Both the position numbers and the translations under genes were made by a program. Below are positions 44,501-54,770 of a stretch of 64,000 nucleotides of DNA, piece by piece; within the stretch, counting starts at the first letter, position 1; each line of letters begins with the position of its first letter. The notes beneath the pieces were generated by a model. That model made no database searches. It was not told where the DNA came from and saw only the letters and a program-made list of their open reading frames with translations. The DNA is taken from the NCBI GenBank assembly GCA_964036665.1, contig OZ038529.1, positions 17,120,060 through 17,184,059 on the forward strand. Reading direction: 5' to 3'. This DNA comes from Gordius sp. MW1 (taxonomy: Eukaryota > Nematomorpha > Gordioida > Gordea > Gordiidae).

Positions 44501-44884
44501 GTTCCCAAGTATCATTACTATTTGCAGTGTTAATTCCTTTGCTTTTACGTTCAAGATATGGCCAGGCTCCCTCGCCACTATAGAATATATTAATTGTGGT
44601 ACCATAAAATGCCTGATCAGGGTTAGCCTTAATCCCATAAGCATCCAATGGCAACATTTCACCTAGTTGCGAAGAGCAAGATGGCTCTGATGGAACGTTC
44701 CAATAGGTTGAAAAACAGGCTTGATCTGCTTTGGAAGTTGAAGATTCAATTGATCCTTCGTTTGACGTATTATTGTAATTATTTTCAGCATTCCTTGCAA
44801 GTTCTTTTGATGGTTTTGGACGTAGACCGTTGCCAAAATAATGTTCATCATTATAAAGTGGTAAAAATACCGATTCCCAATTAG
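41586..44884 (-). CDS. hyaluronidase-like protein (glycoside hydrolase family 56), 5' end incomplete
   Basis: Six minus-strand exons: 44884-44349, 43940-43863, 43779-43592, 43353-43199, 43149-42974, 41966-41586. All are joined in phase with GT..AG and encode 504 residues to a stop. Family 56 enzymes cleave hyaluronan or chondroitin and are secreted or lysosomal. Visible signatures: CFSTYWNVP (start of the barrel), NGGIPQ before a helical segment, the catalytic D-x-E in AVIDFEQYTP (second exon), LRPNAKWGYYGYPYC, ITWLYESSTALFPTIYL, and IIWGSSNQ after the last junction. Odd features are about 55 polar residues before the barrel start, a Lys/Arg-rich insertion with RRKR (about 44490) before NGGIPQ, and a tail of about 110 residues after the conserved CLNLSNYIQSTLGP. 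The exon with a signal peptide was not found. A 33-nt candidate intron (GTAAGT at 44917) could join an ATG at 44931 in phase, but that would give no hydrophobic leader; hydrophobic frames near 45.40-45.48 kb do not fit in phase. It could serve tissue remodelling, digestion or saliva/venom spreading; the sequence does not say which. Confidence 0.87.
42140..42200. mobile_element. hAT-like terminus (CAGTGGTTCTTAACC), in hyaluronidase intron
   Basis: CAGTGGTTCTTAACCTTTTT at 42142 matches the widespread hAT terminal consensus, followed by C-rich words (CGACCCCCC, GCGGCCCCCC). The partner end was not found; a GTAGC-type MITE lies directly downstream. Confidence 0.45.
42330..42447. mobile_element. 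truncated GGGCGTAGC-type MITE
   Basis: The right half of the family: TTTTAGCCATAATTTTAAG, GATTTAGAGGGGGGCAGCC and a TTGGCTACGCCCATG end at 42447. The left end is missing. It lies in the last hyaluronidase intron (41967-42973). Confidence 0.6.
42638..42792. mobile_element. GGGCGTAGC-type MITE, both ends present
   Basis: Left ATGGGCGTAGCTAGCATTGG, right CCTAGCTACTCCCAT: inverted ends with one mismatch over about 13 bases, length about 155 bp. Same body words as the copies at 7061 and 48245. It lies in the last hyaluronidase intron. Confidence 0.75.
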
Positions 44885-44932
44885 CTGATTGTAAATATAA
44901 TTATTCCAAAAACTTACTCGCTATTGAAATCA

Positions 44933-45507
44933 TGCATTAAGATAGTGAAATTGTTATCTGTCGTTTAGTATTAAAATCTTTCAGGTAATTTCTAATGATT
45001 CTAAAATTAATTCAAGAGCTCAAACATTTTTACGTAAGGACAGAATAACAGAGTCAAAAATAGATCGCAAAAACAAAAGGATTTTTAAAACAAATCATGC
45101 AACATGAATATTTTTTAATTGTTATTTAAATCCTTTGTCTGTTTGTTAAATTTGACAAACGGTCGATAACTCATTTTATCTGAAAATTTATTTCTAGCTA
45201 CAGTCAAATAACGTCAAAACAATTTAACTCTAAACTGTTGTGCCAAGTCAAAATTATTCAAACCGATCTGAGATTACCTTTGTTAATATACTTCCACCGG
45301 ATACAAAAGAACTTAAATAATTCTTTAAATCTTAATCCCAAACCCCTCCGAATAAGCAATACTTTTTGCCAGTAAATTTTATTCATTTTATGCCCTATTA
45401 ACATGAAGGATCTGAGACATACCAGTGTGATGTTATTAGAAAAAATGCACAAAATAGTAGCGGAATTTTAAGTTTGTCCAACGTTTAATTTTCAATTGCG
45501 TTTGACC
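44933..45507. other. upstream of mapped hyaluronidase exons; first exon expected here or further out
   Basis: No clear coding exon. Minus-strand frame 45258-45452 ends at a consensus-like donor (AAAG|GTAATC) in the right phase, but its content is not signal-peptide-like. Another frame at 45399-45475 has a hydrophobic run before a donor (CTG|GTATGT) but is out of phase with the next exon and has no ATG. Confidence 0.4.
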
Positions 45508-45624
45508 CATGTGCGTATCCAGGTTTGTTCAATTAGGGGGGGGGGGAGGCAAAACATAATTTTTTTTTAAATTTTTTAAGGTTTTTGTATAGAATTATTT
45601 TTTGTTCCCCTACCTACGCCCATG
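45508..45624. mobile_element. GGGCGTAGC-type MITE, short divergent copy
   Basis: The left end is CATGTGCGTATCCAGG and the right end is CCTACGCCCATGG, with a 12-base G run inside. About 117 bp. A second G-run patch (45.64-45.84 kb, with GCTACGCCACTGG and GGGGCGTACGCAAGATTTTT) looks like further decayed relatives. Confidence 0.55.
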
Positions 45625-46360
45625 GTTAGACCCCGCTCAGCCCCCCCCCCCAAGGCAAAAAGGCTAGCTACGCCACTGGCAGTCAAGTATAATACTAAGC
45701 TATCTGGTAAACTGATATTAACTTTTATTAATACGATAGAAGGTACCGGACATTGAACTTTTACTCCTCTTATATCAATTAAGCCAGGGGCGTACGCAAG
45801 ATTTTTATTATTTTTCTTTGGGAGGGGGGGGGGGTTTCAAATATAAAATAAATTTTTTAGGAAAATAGTAAAATTTTGCAACTTGATTAAAGATTTATAT
45901 ACATAATGTAGCATCCATATGAGTTTGTCCAGTCAAATTTAGATTTTACATTCTATTAGGGATGATGTAAAAAAGATTATGAAAAGCATATTTGGTATTA
46001 AAATTTGTTAACACATCACATTATTATGTTGTTGTAAAGTCTGACTTTGTAATTGTCCAACATTTGTTCTAATAAAATTACAAAACCAAATTATTTCGAT
46101 AATAAATACCCACTTTTAAAACTAACAATATCCTCTCTATTAAATTTTTTTTTAGTAGTTTCTTTAATAATAACACCTGTTTAGGCGAATTTATAGTTCT
46201 GCAAATCCACAGTGTTGCTATTTAAGAAAGTAAATATTACAAAATACCCCCTCCCCCTCGTGCCTTATTTCTATCATTTTAATAGTTAATGTAACTAGAA
46301 AATATGGCACATGTGGCGGCTCTATAAAAACGAGAGCGCTCGCCCTATAGTACTTTTATC

Positions 46361-46779
46361 TAGTGATGGTGAAACGCTCAGCACCAGCGCGTGTAGCGCC
46401 GCCATCTACATAGCATAGTCGCTTGGATGCGCTAAAGTTGTAGCAGATATTCACTTGGAGGCGCTAAAGCTACAGCACATAGTCACATAAGGCGCTATAG
46501 CTATAGCGAATAGTCACTTGAAGGCGCTAGTGTAAATTTATAGGTTAAATTGCATTATTAATTGCATTATTATACGTGGTGCCACATGTGCGCATAATAT
46601 TACAATTTAACCTATAACTTTTATAACAATGTTAGCGCCACGCTTTAGCTCTAGCGCCTTATGTGACTATGTGCTACACCTCCAGCGCCTCCAAGTGACT
46701 ATGTGCTATAGCTTTAGCGCCTCCAAGTGACTATGTGCTATAACTTTAGCGCCTATCGAACGCTATTTCACCATCACTA
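46361..46779. mobile_element. foldback MITE with internal 32-36-bp repeats
   Basis: Outer inverted repeat TAGTGATGGTGAAA (46361-46374) / TTTCACCATCACTA (46766-46779), possibly with TA as the target duplication. Each arm has three or four copies of a unit like GCGCTAAAGCTATAGCACAT followed by AGTCACTTGGAG, in opposite orientation in the two arms. A further inverted pair (TATAGGTTAAATTG / CAATTTAACCTATA) surrounds the centre. No coding capacity. The design is foldback-like; superfamily not assigned. Confidence 0.8.
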
Positions 46780-48244
46780 CTTTAATCTACAATTTAGGAC
46801 TATGGGGGAGTGAATTAATAAAAAAGGGACCTTACATTAGGGAAGCGCCTCGACGGACCCTTATAATGGTTATGGCCCTTAGTCTGTTTCTTCCTTTTAA
46901 ATCGCTGGTCTAAAATGACGCGCTTCAACACAACACTAGCCAGGACGCAGATAAAAAAACAGACATTTGATATAGACACACATTTTGATATTCTGAGATC
47001 GAGGATGGTTATATTTATTAGGTACGACATTTTATTCCATCTTCTTATATACGACAAAATCTTAATAAATTAAACTTATTAATCGTTTGATCAAATAGTG
47101 TCTAAACTTACTATAAGCCAAGTTTTAATAATTATATGTTCGCACTTAAAATTGAAACATCTTTATTGAGCGTTAGATGCAATTTCCAGACAAATCTGAC
47201 CTCTGAAATGTATTAATGTAAAAAACATTCGTTCACATGGCAAATATATAATAAAACTAAATGAATTTTCATTTACCCTGACATTGTCCAACATTATTAA
47301 AAAATTTATGCAATTCCTGATATGCCAATACTAGGCATAAATTATTGTAAAATTATACAAAGCGTTGCTCCAACATACAATTAAAATCTTATTTAAGCTA
47401 TTAATGATAAAACTAAATGTGTTTTTTTTGTCTTTCTATCGCATTCATAAGAAATTTGAATATACTTTAACAATACAGAAGTAGTTTTGTTTTTATGTTT
47501 AATAAATACAAACAATTTAAATATTAAAAGATTAGAAAATAGATTTTGTAAAGGAAGCAAATAAATTACACCATTAAAATTAAAAAAAATTTCAAATGAT
47601 CTTTATTTCGAGAAGAAAATTTTTCTTGACCAGATTTGAAATTTAAAAAAAATAATAAAAAAAAACCTAGAAACAAATGTTAATAAATTTAGTTCCAATT
47701 TTTTTATGGTTAAAAAGTTTATTTTCACGAAACAAAGTATCATAGGAAAACATATAAAATAAATTTACTTTCCTGTCTCCTCGATGGCACGAATGTTCCT
47801 CTTGAATAGGCACATAACGATAAAAGAATTAGATTCAATAATGTCATTTAAAGTTTTCAAAATTTTGTATAAATGTTAATGAATATTTATATAAGAGCAA
47901 AAATATCATAATTGCATAGCATTTATTATCCTAAATATTAAATTTTTAGGTTATCTAAATTTAGACTAAGATGTAAAAGTCATAGATAAAAACTAGGTTC
48001 GAAAGTAGGTTTTATTTGTAAAAAATCTATAGAATATGACGAACTTAGGGGCACAGCTGTACCTTAGTAGATTAATGAGAAATCTCTAACTTGTTTTTAC
48101 ACATGTGCTAAGTAAAAATTATTAAAATAAAAAGTTATCTTATAGAAGGGTTATTAAAAGCAATCATGTCTAAAAAGGGTTTTAACAAATAATATAAGGA
48201 ATTAATTTAAGCATTATTGATTTAAGAAAAATTGAACCCACGGG
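46780..48244. other. intergenic, nothing recognised
   Basis: AT-rich with A/T homopolymer tracts. The frame 46815-47057(-) is not protein-like. No element ends recognised. Confidence 0.55.
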
Positions 48245-48409
48245 CATGGACGTAACCAGCATTAGAATTTGATGTGGGAAATATTGATTAGGGAGGGGTA
48301 AAAATATAATTTTTGGAAATTTTAGCCATAATTTTAATAAATTTAAAAAAAAAATTGGATTTAGTGGGGAGCAAGGGTCTCTCCCTGCCTCCCCCTGGGT
48401 ACGCCCATG
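48245..48409. mobile_element. GGGCGTAGC-type MITE, both ends
   Basis: Left CATGGACGTAACCAGCATTA, right CTGGGTACGCCCATG; inverted ends over 15 bases with two mismatches. Body shared with 42638 (TTTTAGCCATAATTTTAATA, GATTTAG..GGGG). About 165 bp. The frame 48182-48562(-) crosses it and is not a gene. Confidence 0.75.
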
Positions 48410-48589
48410 AAAGGACTGCTGCACAGACAGAAATGAGGGTTTGAAGATGCTAGCATATTTATACATCACTAGAATATCATTTAAATAAATTAAATAATCA
48501 AAATCTGTGGTATAATAGTTACATAAATCGCCCTTAAGTCGATCAAATTTTACGCGCCACAATATTTCTTACTCTCGAGTCGGATACCA

Positions 48590-48776
48590 AAATTTAAAAC
48601 GCGTTCGGGAAGGATTTAATTAAATATTTTTACACGCTTTCGGGTTCGGGTCGGGTTCGGGTTGAAAATTTGAAAATGCTTTCGGGCCGGCGGATAGAAA
48701 ATTTGAAAAAAATCTCGGGTCGGGTCGGGTTTGGGCTGATAAAAAGTGATTTTATAGCTCTCTAGTTTCAGCCCTG
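48590..48776. mobile_element. hAT-like end with TCGGGTCGGG words
   Basis: The right edge reads CTCTCTAGTTTCAGCCCTG, whose complement CAGGGCTGAAACTAGAG is hAT-like (CAGGG start). Repeated TTCGGGTTCGGGTCGGGTT words fill the subterminal region. The opposite end was not located. Confidence 0.5.
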
Positions 48777-50940
48777 TGTGCTTGGCAGAAAATTATAATT
48801 TTTTACATGGTAAAATTTAAATGAATAGTTGAAAAATAATCAAAACAATATAAAGAGGCAAAAAAATAAGAAGATGTACAATGACTAGAATCAATTAAAC
48901 TCGTTTAAAATGTTGTGCCATGGTGATTTAATTTTATGCATAATGATTTTTATAAAAGAAGATCGGTTGTGAGAATTTGATATCTTATTCAAAATGTATA
49001 ATATTTGACTGTTGGTGCAAAATCTTATAATTAAAGCGTCGACCTAATAATAGTAAAAGAATTATCAACCTATATTTTACAGTTAAAAACCAGGTTTATA
49101 TATTCATAGCTATAACAACATAGCCGTTTTTACATTTTATTTTTGCTATATAAAATTCATACTTATATTAAAAAATATGTATGATGTATATAAAAATTAA
49201 AATAGCGAGGATAAAAGTTTCTAGTAACTGCCTTTGCCAGCTGCCATTTGCCCGTCGCCCTTTGCCCCTCGCCATTTGCTAAACTAAAGTTGAGAGTCAG
49301 GTCTCCTGCCCCAAAGATGAAAGCTAGCTATTCTAATAAAAGTATAATCTAAATTTACGGTATTAGGCGAGGTTAGTAAGACTCAGCTCAGCATAGTAAC
49401 CTAGGTTAAAATTAGCAAAATTACTACACCGATATTTAGGGCAACTAATAGTAATACTTGCGATAATTATTTAACCAACATTAGAAAGTAGTACAATATT
49501 CTAAAGTTAACCATGAAAGCTACTAAGCTTAGGGAAAAAATTTGTAATACAATTTATAATAATGTATCAATTTTGAATATTATTCAACATATATTACCCA
49601 AGTTTGGGCACAGATCATTTTTGGGCCTGGCAGGTAAAAATAGAAACAGTAAGGGGGAAGTCAAGCCTGTAAAATAGATATATGATTTAAATAAATTTTA
49701 ATTAACGCAGGGGATGGATTTTAGAGGGCTGAACTAGAGTTAAAACAATTTTACGCTTATTTAAAAAAGTTTAAAATCAAAAAACCTTAACCTCTTCAAA
49801 TAAGAATTTTAAATGTTTACTATTTGACTCACAAGCCTTAAAAAAATATAAAAAATAGGGAAACATATTTATTTTCTCGCTATTTAAAATCGCGATTATA
49901 ATCCTCTTGCTTATCTTAAATTGTTTCTCATATGTGAATATATAATCATTGTATTTTTTATTCATGTATCATAATTAATTGCTATGCAATCTATGGGCTC
50001 ACTTTCATTTGTTTACTGTCACGTAACATAACCTCCCATTTTTTTTTATCCCGTTTTTTTTGCTTTTGTCCCTCTTCGCTGAGTCGACGAGGATGCGCGT
50101 TGACCACTGCAAATTTCGGCCTCCTGCCCTTTTTGTTGCTCCACTTTGTTTTATTTAATGGTGCCCCACTACTATAATTGCCGCGTTTTCGTTTTTGCCC
50201 CGATATGCCTACGTCAAATTGACCTCATATTTCGTCATATTTACCACTGCGACCGTTTGGGATTTTGATTAAGCCATTCTAAGCTACGATACCCTCTGCT
50301 TTAAAATTGAGGCTCATCCATATGTTTAACTGCAATTAAGATCCAATATGCATTATATTCCAACCATGATTGACCAACTTTTCATACGAGAATATAATTA
50401 CGGAACTAATTTATAATGCTATAGTTGGTTTTATTAAAGTCATTTACTGATTGAAAACATAATATTTATATTAAAATTATATATATAGCTAAAATATTAG
50501 CATTTTATAAATTGTTACCCATAATACCATACTATAAATATTTAATTAACGCTAAATGCTTTCTGGTTAGCAAATCTTTGTCTTTTTGTATTGAAGTAAA
50601 AAAAATATGTGGCATGGCCTGAAAGACAATTAAGAACAAGGGGTCCATTATAAATTTTATCCCCTGCCCACTAACTCCCAGTCCCCTTCCGCAAATCAAC
50701 AATTCTTTTCTCAGACAGCGTAATCTTTAAAAATCATCCTCTTGAAGGCCATTTATTAAATTACTGTGTTATTTCGTCAAGCTACGCTGAAACTCATTGA
50801 AATGATGTTGGTATATGTTATGGGAGGATTTTCAACATAGCAAGATTAGACTATTATAGGGATTTATCAATTGAAAAGGGGCCTTTAGTCGAAGATCAAT
50901 AGGATGATTAAACACAGCGGATTGGATCACGGAAAAGGGG
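48777..50940. other. intergenic, small repeats only
   Basis: No gene. A short imperfect repeat of CCATTTGCCCGTCGCC-like units lies at 49233-49281. TTGCTATGCAATCTATGGGC lies at 49979, matching words at 22321 and 61747; it is followed by GC-richer DNA (50.03-50.3 kb) that may be a decayed element. Frame 49777-49965(-) is not convincing. Confidence 0.5.
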
Positions 50941-52355
50941 GTCTAAGTTGCTATGGGTAAATTAAAGTCAGTAAAAGTTCTCGTGCCAGACAACTGACCA
51001 ATAGAAGACTTTAAAGCGTTAGGCAATACTGGTGTCCCAAAGTTCGCCAAACTTTTCTAAAATCTTGAATACGAGTAAAATGTCTAACGAGTAGAGGGAT
51101 AGCTTATGATACCGATATACAAGATGAAAGGGGATATTCAGGATTGTAACAACTACAGAGGGATAAAGCTTATGAATCACACTTTCAAGGTGTGGGAAAA
51201 AGTGATCGAAAAACGGCCTCGGAGTTTAGTTAAAATTCGAGACAACCGATTCGGATTTATGCCGGATAGGTCTACAGCAGATGCCCTGAACAGTGTTCGA
51301 AGATTAATGGAAAGGTTTAGAGGAAGGGAGGAAGATTTGCACATGTGTTTTAGCGATCTAAAAAATCGTTTGGTAAAGTCCCTTGGACTTTAGTGTGGAA
51401 ATGTCATAAAGAAAACCCAGAATTATACGCCAGAGCTATAAAAGATATGTACAAGGGAAATAGAACATAAGTTAGAGCAACGGTGAGGACTACAAATGGT
51501 TTGCCATTAATACTGAGTCCATCAAGTTTCAACTCTTAGTCCCTTCCTATTCATAATAATAATGGATATTATTACGAAGGATTTGGGCGAGGAAGCTCCT
51601 TGGGCAATGATCCTTGCAGACGATATAATCCTCTGTGCCAAAAGCGAAAATGCAATAGAAGAAGGTGGTGTTAGGGTAAATCGAAAAAACAGATTACATG
51701 AAGGCATAGTTTAAATCAGGTAAAAATCAGCTATGGTCCCTTACTTTAGGCGATTGGAAACTTACAAGCGTGGATTTCTTCATATATTAGGATCAACACT
51801 TGCGAATGGTGGAATGGACAAAGAAATCCAAGCAAGGATAAATTCCGGATGGCTTAAATGGAGAAACTTAACAGGCGTTCTGTGTGACAAATACATCCCA
51901 AGAAGACTAAACGGTGCACTGTACAGGTCCATCATACAGCCAACAGTCCTGTATAGCGCGAAATCATGGGCAATACGTAAAAGGGAAGAGCAGCGCCTTG
52001 CGTCGATGGAGATGAGAATGCTAAGATGGGTGCTAGGAGTAAGCAAAAAGGAACATAATCGAAATGAAGAAATAAAAAGAAATTTAGGTACAACATCTAT
52101 TAGGACAAATCTCCTAACAAACAGACCAAGATGGTATGGCCATGTCGAGAGAAGGACGATAGCTACGTTGGAAAGAAAATAAAGATAAATTTCGCAGGAA
52201 AACGAAAGAGAGGAAGACATAAGCTAACGTGGATTCATAAAATAAATATAAAAATTACAAGATAAAGAAAGATCTATGTAAATATAGAGGCAAACGGAAA
52301 CAAAAGTTGAAAGGGCTGACCACCAGCCTAGGTGATAAACAGTCATGAAATAAGA
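50941..52355 (+). pseudogene. RTE-like non-LTR retrotransposon fragment (reverse transcriptase)
   Basis: RT blocks appear in several frames. MIPIYKMKGDIQDCNNYRGI starts at 51106, and the frame continues with a WE..IE and RFGFMPDRSTADALN block. An ADD catalytic motif (MILADDIILCA) lies at about 51607-51640. A C-terminal region at 51733-52182 contains RINSGWLKWRNLTGVLCDK, LYSAKSWAIRK and MRMLRWVLGV. This composition is typical of the insect/arthropod LINEs often annotated as craniofacial-development-protein-2-like. Frameshifts and stops separate the blocks, and the endonuclease is missing on the left. The 3' end is probably near the AAGAAGAAGAATT at 52350. Confidence 0.82.
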
Positions 52356-54153
52356 AGAAGAATTATTATATGGCGAAATTACTTTAAAAAAAAGGATCAA
52401 GTCTAAAATATCGAGGACTGATGCTGTGAAAGATTTTCATTTTGCTTTCACATATAAAATAGCTAATGACAGCTAGTTGGCTTAAATAATTTCGACCTCA
52501 CCCCAGCCCAAATTCCATTTTTGTTTTGTGCTCTACTGATTGCTTTTATAAAAACTTTTGCCAACTTGTCTGGGTTGTAGCTTATAATGGATATTTGCGA
52601 AACTGGCTAAATAATTCCCTGCAAAATGATGACCGTGGCTTACTTCAAATTTGTCTTACCTGGCCCGATGCCCAAAATCATTGTTAATTGCTTTATTTTT
52701 ACTGCTTATTTCCGTGAATTTTACTTTGAAGCTTGTCCCACATTTAATTTTTCTGACCCCGGCCCGAGGCCAAATTACGATTTTTCCTTAATATTTGTCG
52801 CATACATATTAATGACAGCTGTTAAAATTTAATTTGTCTAACCTCAGCCAAAGGCAAAATCCACTTATATTTTTGATTAAGAAACTATATAGTATAGGTG
52901 ACTCATTTATGCATTTTATCATCAAATTCTTAGGAATAGTAATAATATGGTTTTTATAAAGGCCACTTATTACTTATTCAAGTATGATAATGAGAGAATA
53001 TGTATTAATAATAAATCAGAATTCCTGAACTTTGCTATACATCATCTGTGGCTTTTGTATAAGAAGTGCATATAAAGTAGGGAGTTGCGAATTTCTAATA
53101 ATCGTCGCGAAAAATGAAGCCATATTTAAAATACATATCGTAACTCGCAAGCATATAATTAGTGGCGTAGCAAGGGGGGAAGCAGTGGGGGTTAAGGCTC
53201 CCCAAGAGCAAAAACCGTGCTCCAAGGCTCCGCCCCCCGCCCCAAGGGAAGAAACTTGGGCCTCTCGGCCCCGCAATTTTTTTAATTTATCTTAATTAAG
53301 AAACAATAACAATATGATGATTTTTTTTGTGCAATACAGGTTTATTTCCAAATAAATGTGTATGTTACATGCTAAAATATATTAATTCAATGAGCTGGCA
53401 TCAAGTCATGGATTGAGATTTTTGATTTTACAATTTTTATGGCGATTTTCTGTTTGATGTAAAATAATTCTTTGGGATAGTAATGGAGGTAATAATTTTG
53501 ATATGAGGAATTGGCTGCCCTCGTAAAATTACCGAGGGTCATGGCCACTACTGGGGCAAAAATAATATTGCTAAGGTATTTGTATTTTTCCTTTTTCTTT
53601 CTCTCAGTAGAAGAGATGAGGTCGGGGCAAATATATCCACCGTAGTGAAGTCCCAACAAGCGTGTAGGCCACGAGCCCACGGGATGATTGTTACGCCGTT
53701 GGGTCTTTTACCGTCAGTGGAGCTTATGCCTGTGGGCTCCTGTGAGGAAAGCCGGCTTTTTACTAAAATTGCCCGATTATTTTATTTATTGCGGAATGAC
53801 GGGGATGCCGCATCTTGCTGTATTGGCATGATGACCGTTTGCTAGAACGGGTTGGCGACATAATTATTTGTTTTTGAATTACTTTTAATTATAATATTAT
53901 AAATAAAGTAGCTGTATAGAACAATAAAGGATGCAAATTTTATAAAATTGTTGAGTCGACATAATTCCATAATTTAATATTAATTTTTTTTATTCCGAGT
54001 TTTTATAATTAATTTCCACTTTATTTTTATTAATTAATTTGCAATAAAAAATAGTAGCAAGCAATTAAAGCTTAACATGTTTTTAAAACCCTTAGCTCTA
54101 AACACCAGGTTAAATCAAAATCTAAATTTTTCATTTTAGGGTTTATATAAATA
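52356..54153. other. intergenic with GC-rich hAT-like patches
   Basis: Two related patches (GACAGCTAGTTGGCTTAAAT with GACCTCACCCCAGCCCAAA at about 52468; GACAGCTGTTAAAATTTAAT with CTAACCTCAGCCAAAGG at about 52814) look like ends of one decayed element. An AGTGGCGTAGCAAGGGGGG patch lies at 53161. The frames at 53032, 53387(-) and 53645 do not look like genes. Confidence 0.5.
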
Positions 54154-54770
54154 CTAGCTGTGCCCGTCCAAGCGTTGCTTTGGCTTAGTTCTTATTTGGC
54201 TAAATAATTGGTTACCTATCAATAGGAAATATATGAAAGAATTTAGGTCAGGTTATTTCTAGAAAATACTATAAGTGTATGGGTATGTGGTTATGATTGA
54301 AATAAGAATGGAGCGTTGTGACAATGTTGGCCTATAAATGGACAATACCCTAATCATTTATTAATTTCATTTTATACTTTGCTAAATCATTTTTGATACC
54401 TATATATACATCAAATTATGACAATAAAAAAATAATTAATCATCAATCTCTAAGTGCGATGAAGTATATATTATTTTTGGGTAGTCCGTCGTTAGTCAAC
54501 ACAGACAAATTAAATGGTTTACCCACGCGAGAACATGCCACATATAGCTGTCCATGAGAAAAGCATAGTGTGGCAAAATCTAAACAACAAATAGACATCG
54601 TTTGGCCTTGCGCCTCATTGATTGTCATTGCGAATGCCAATCTAATTGGAAATTTAATGCGTTTGAATTCAATCGGCACATATGTGGGAATCATAGGGAT
54701 TCGTGGCAGCATACGTGTTCCCCTCGGAACTTGCCATTCAAAATGCTGACTTCGAGTTTTTCAGTAATAT
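54154..54770 (-). mobile_element. Helitron 3' part with helicase C-terminal fragment
   Basis: On the minus strand the element ends CTAG at 54157-54154, followed by T (54153). It is preceded by an imperfect hairpin (CCAAAGC..GCTTGG) about 10 nt from the end, as expected for a Helitron 3' terminus. Minus frame 54712-54443 encodes the last helicase motifs: IKFPIRLAFAMTINEAQGQT and GQLYVACSRVGKP, the Pif1-type motif V/VI region of Helitron Rep-helicase. It ends in a normal stop with about 290 nt of 3' sequence. The upstream part of the helicase is absent or decayed, so it is a truncated copy of an autonomous-type element. Confidence 0.82.

Noticed and set aside
53032..53845. Overlapping frames as possible genes
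   Set aside because: Low coding character, mobile-element words (GTGGCGTAGCAAGG) inside, and no family resemblance.
54443..54712. Host PIF1 helicase gene
   Set aside because: The motifs fit, but a Helitron 3' terminus lies 290 bases downstream in the right orientation and no host exons surround it.
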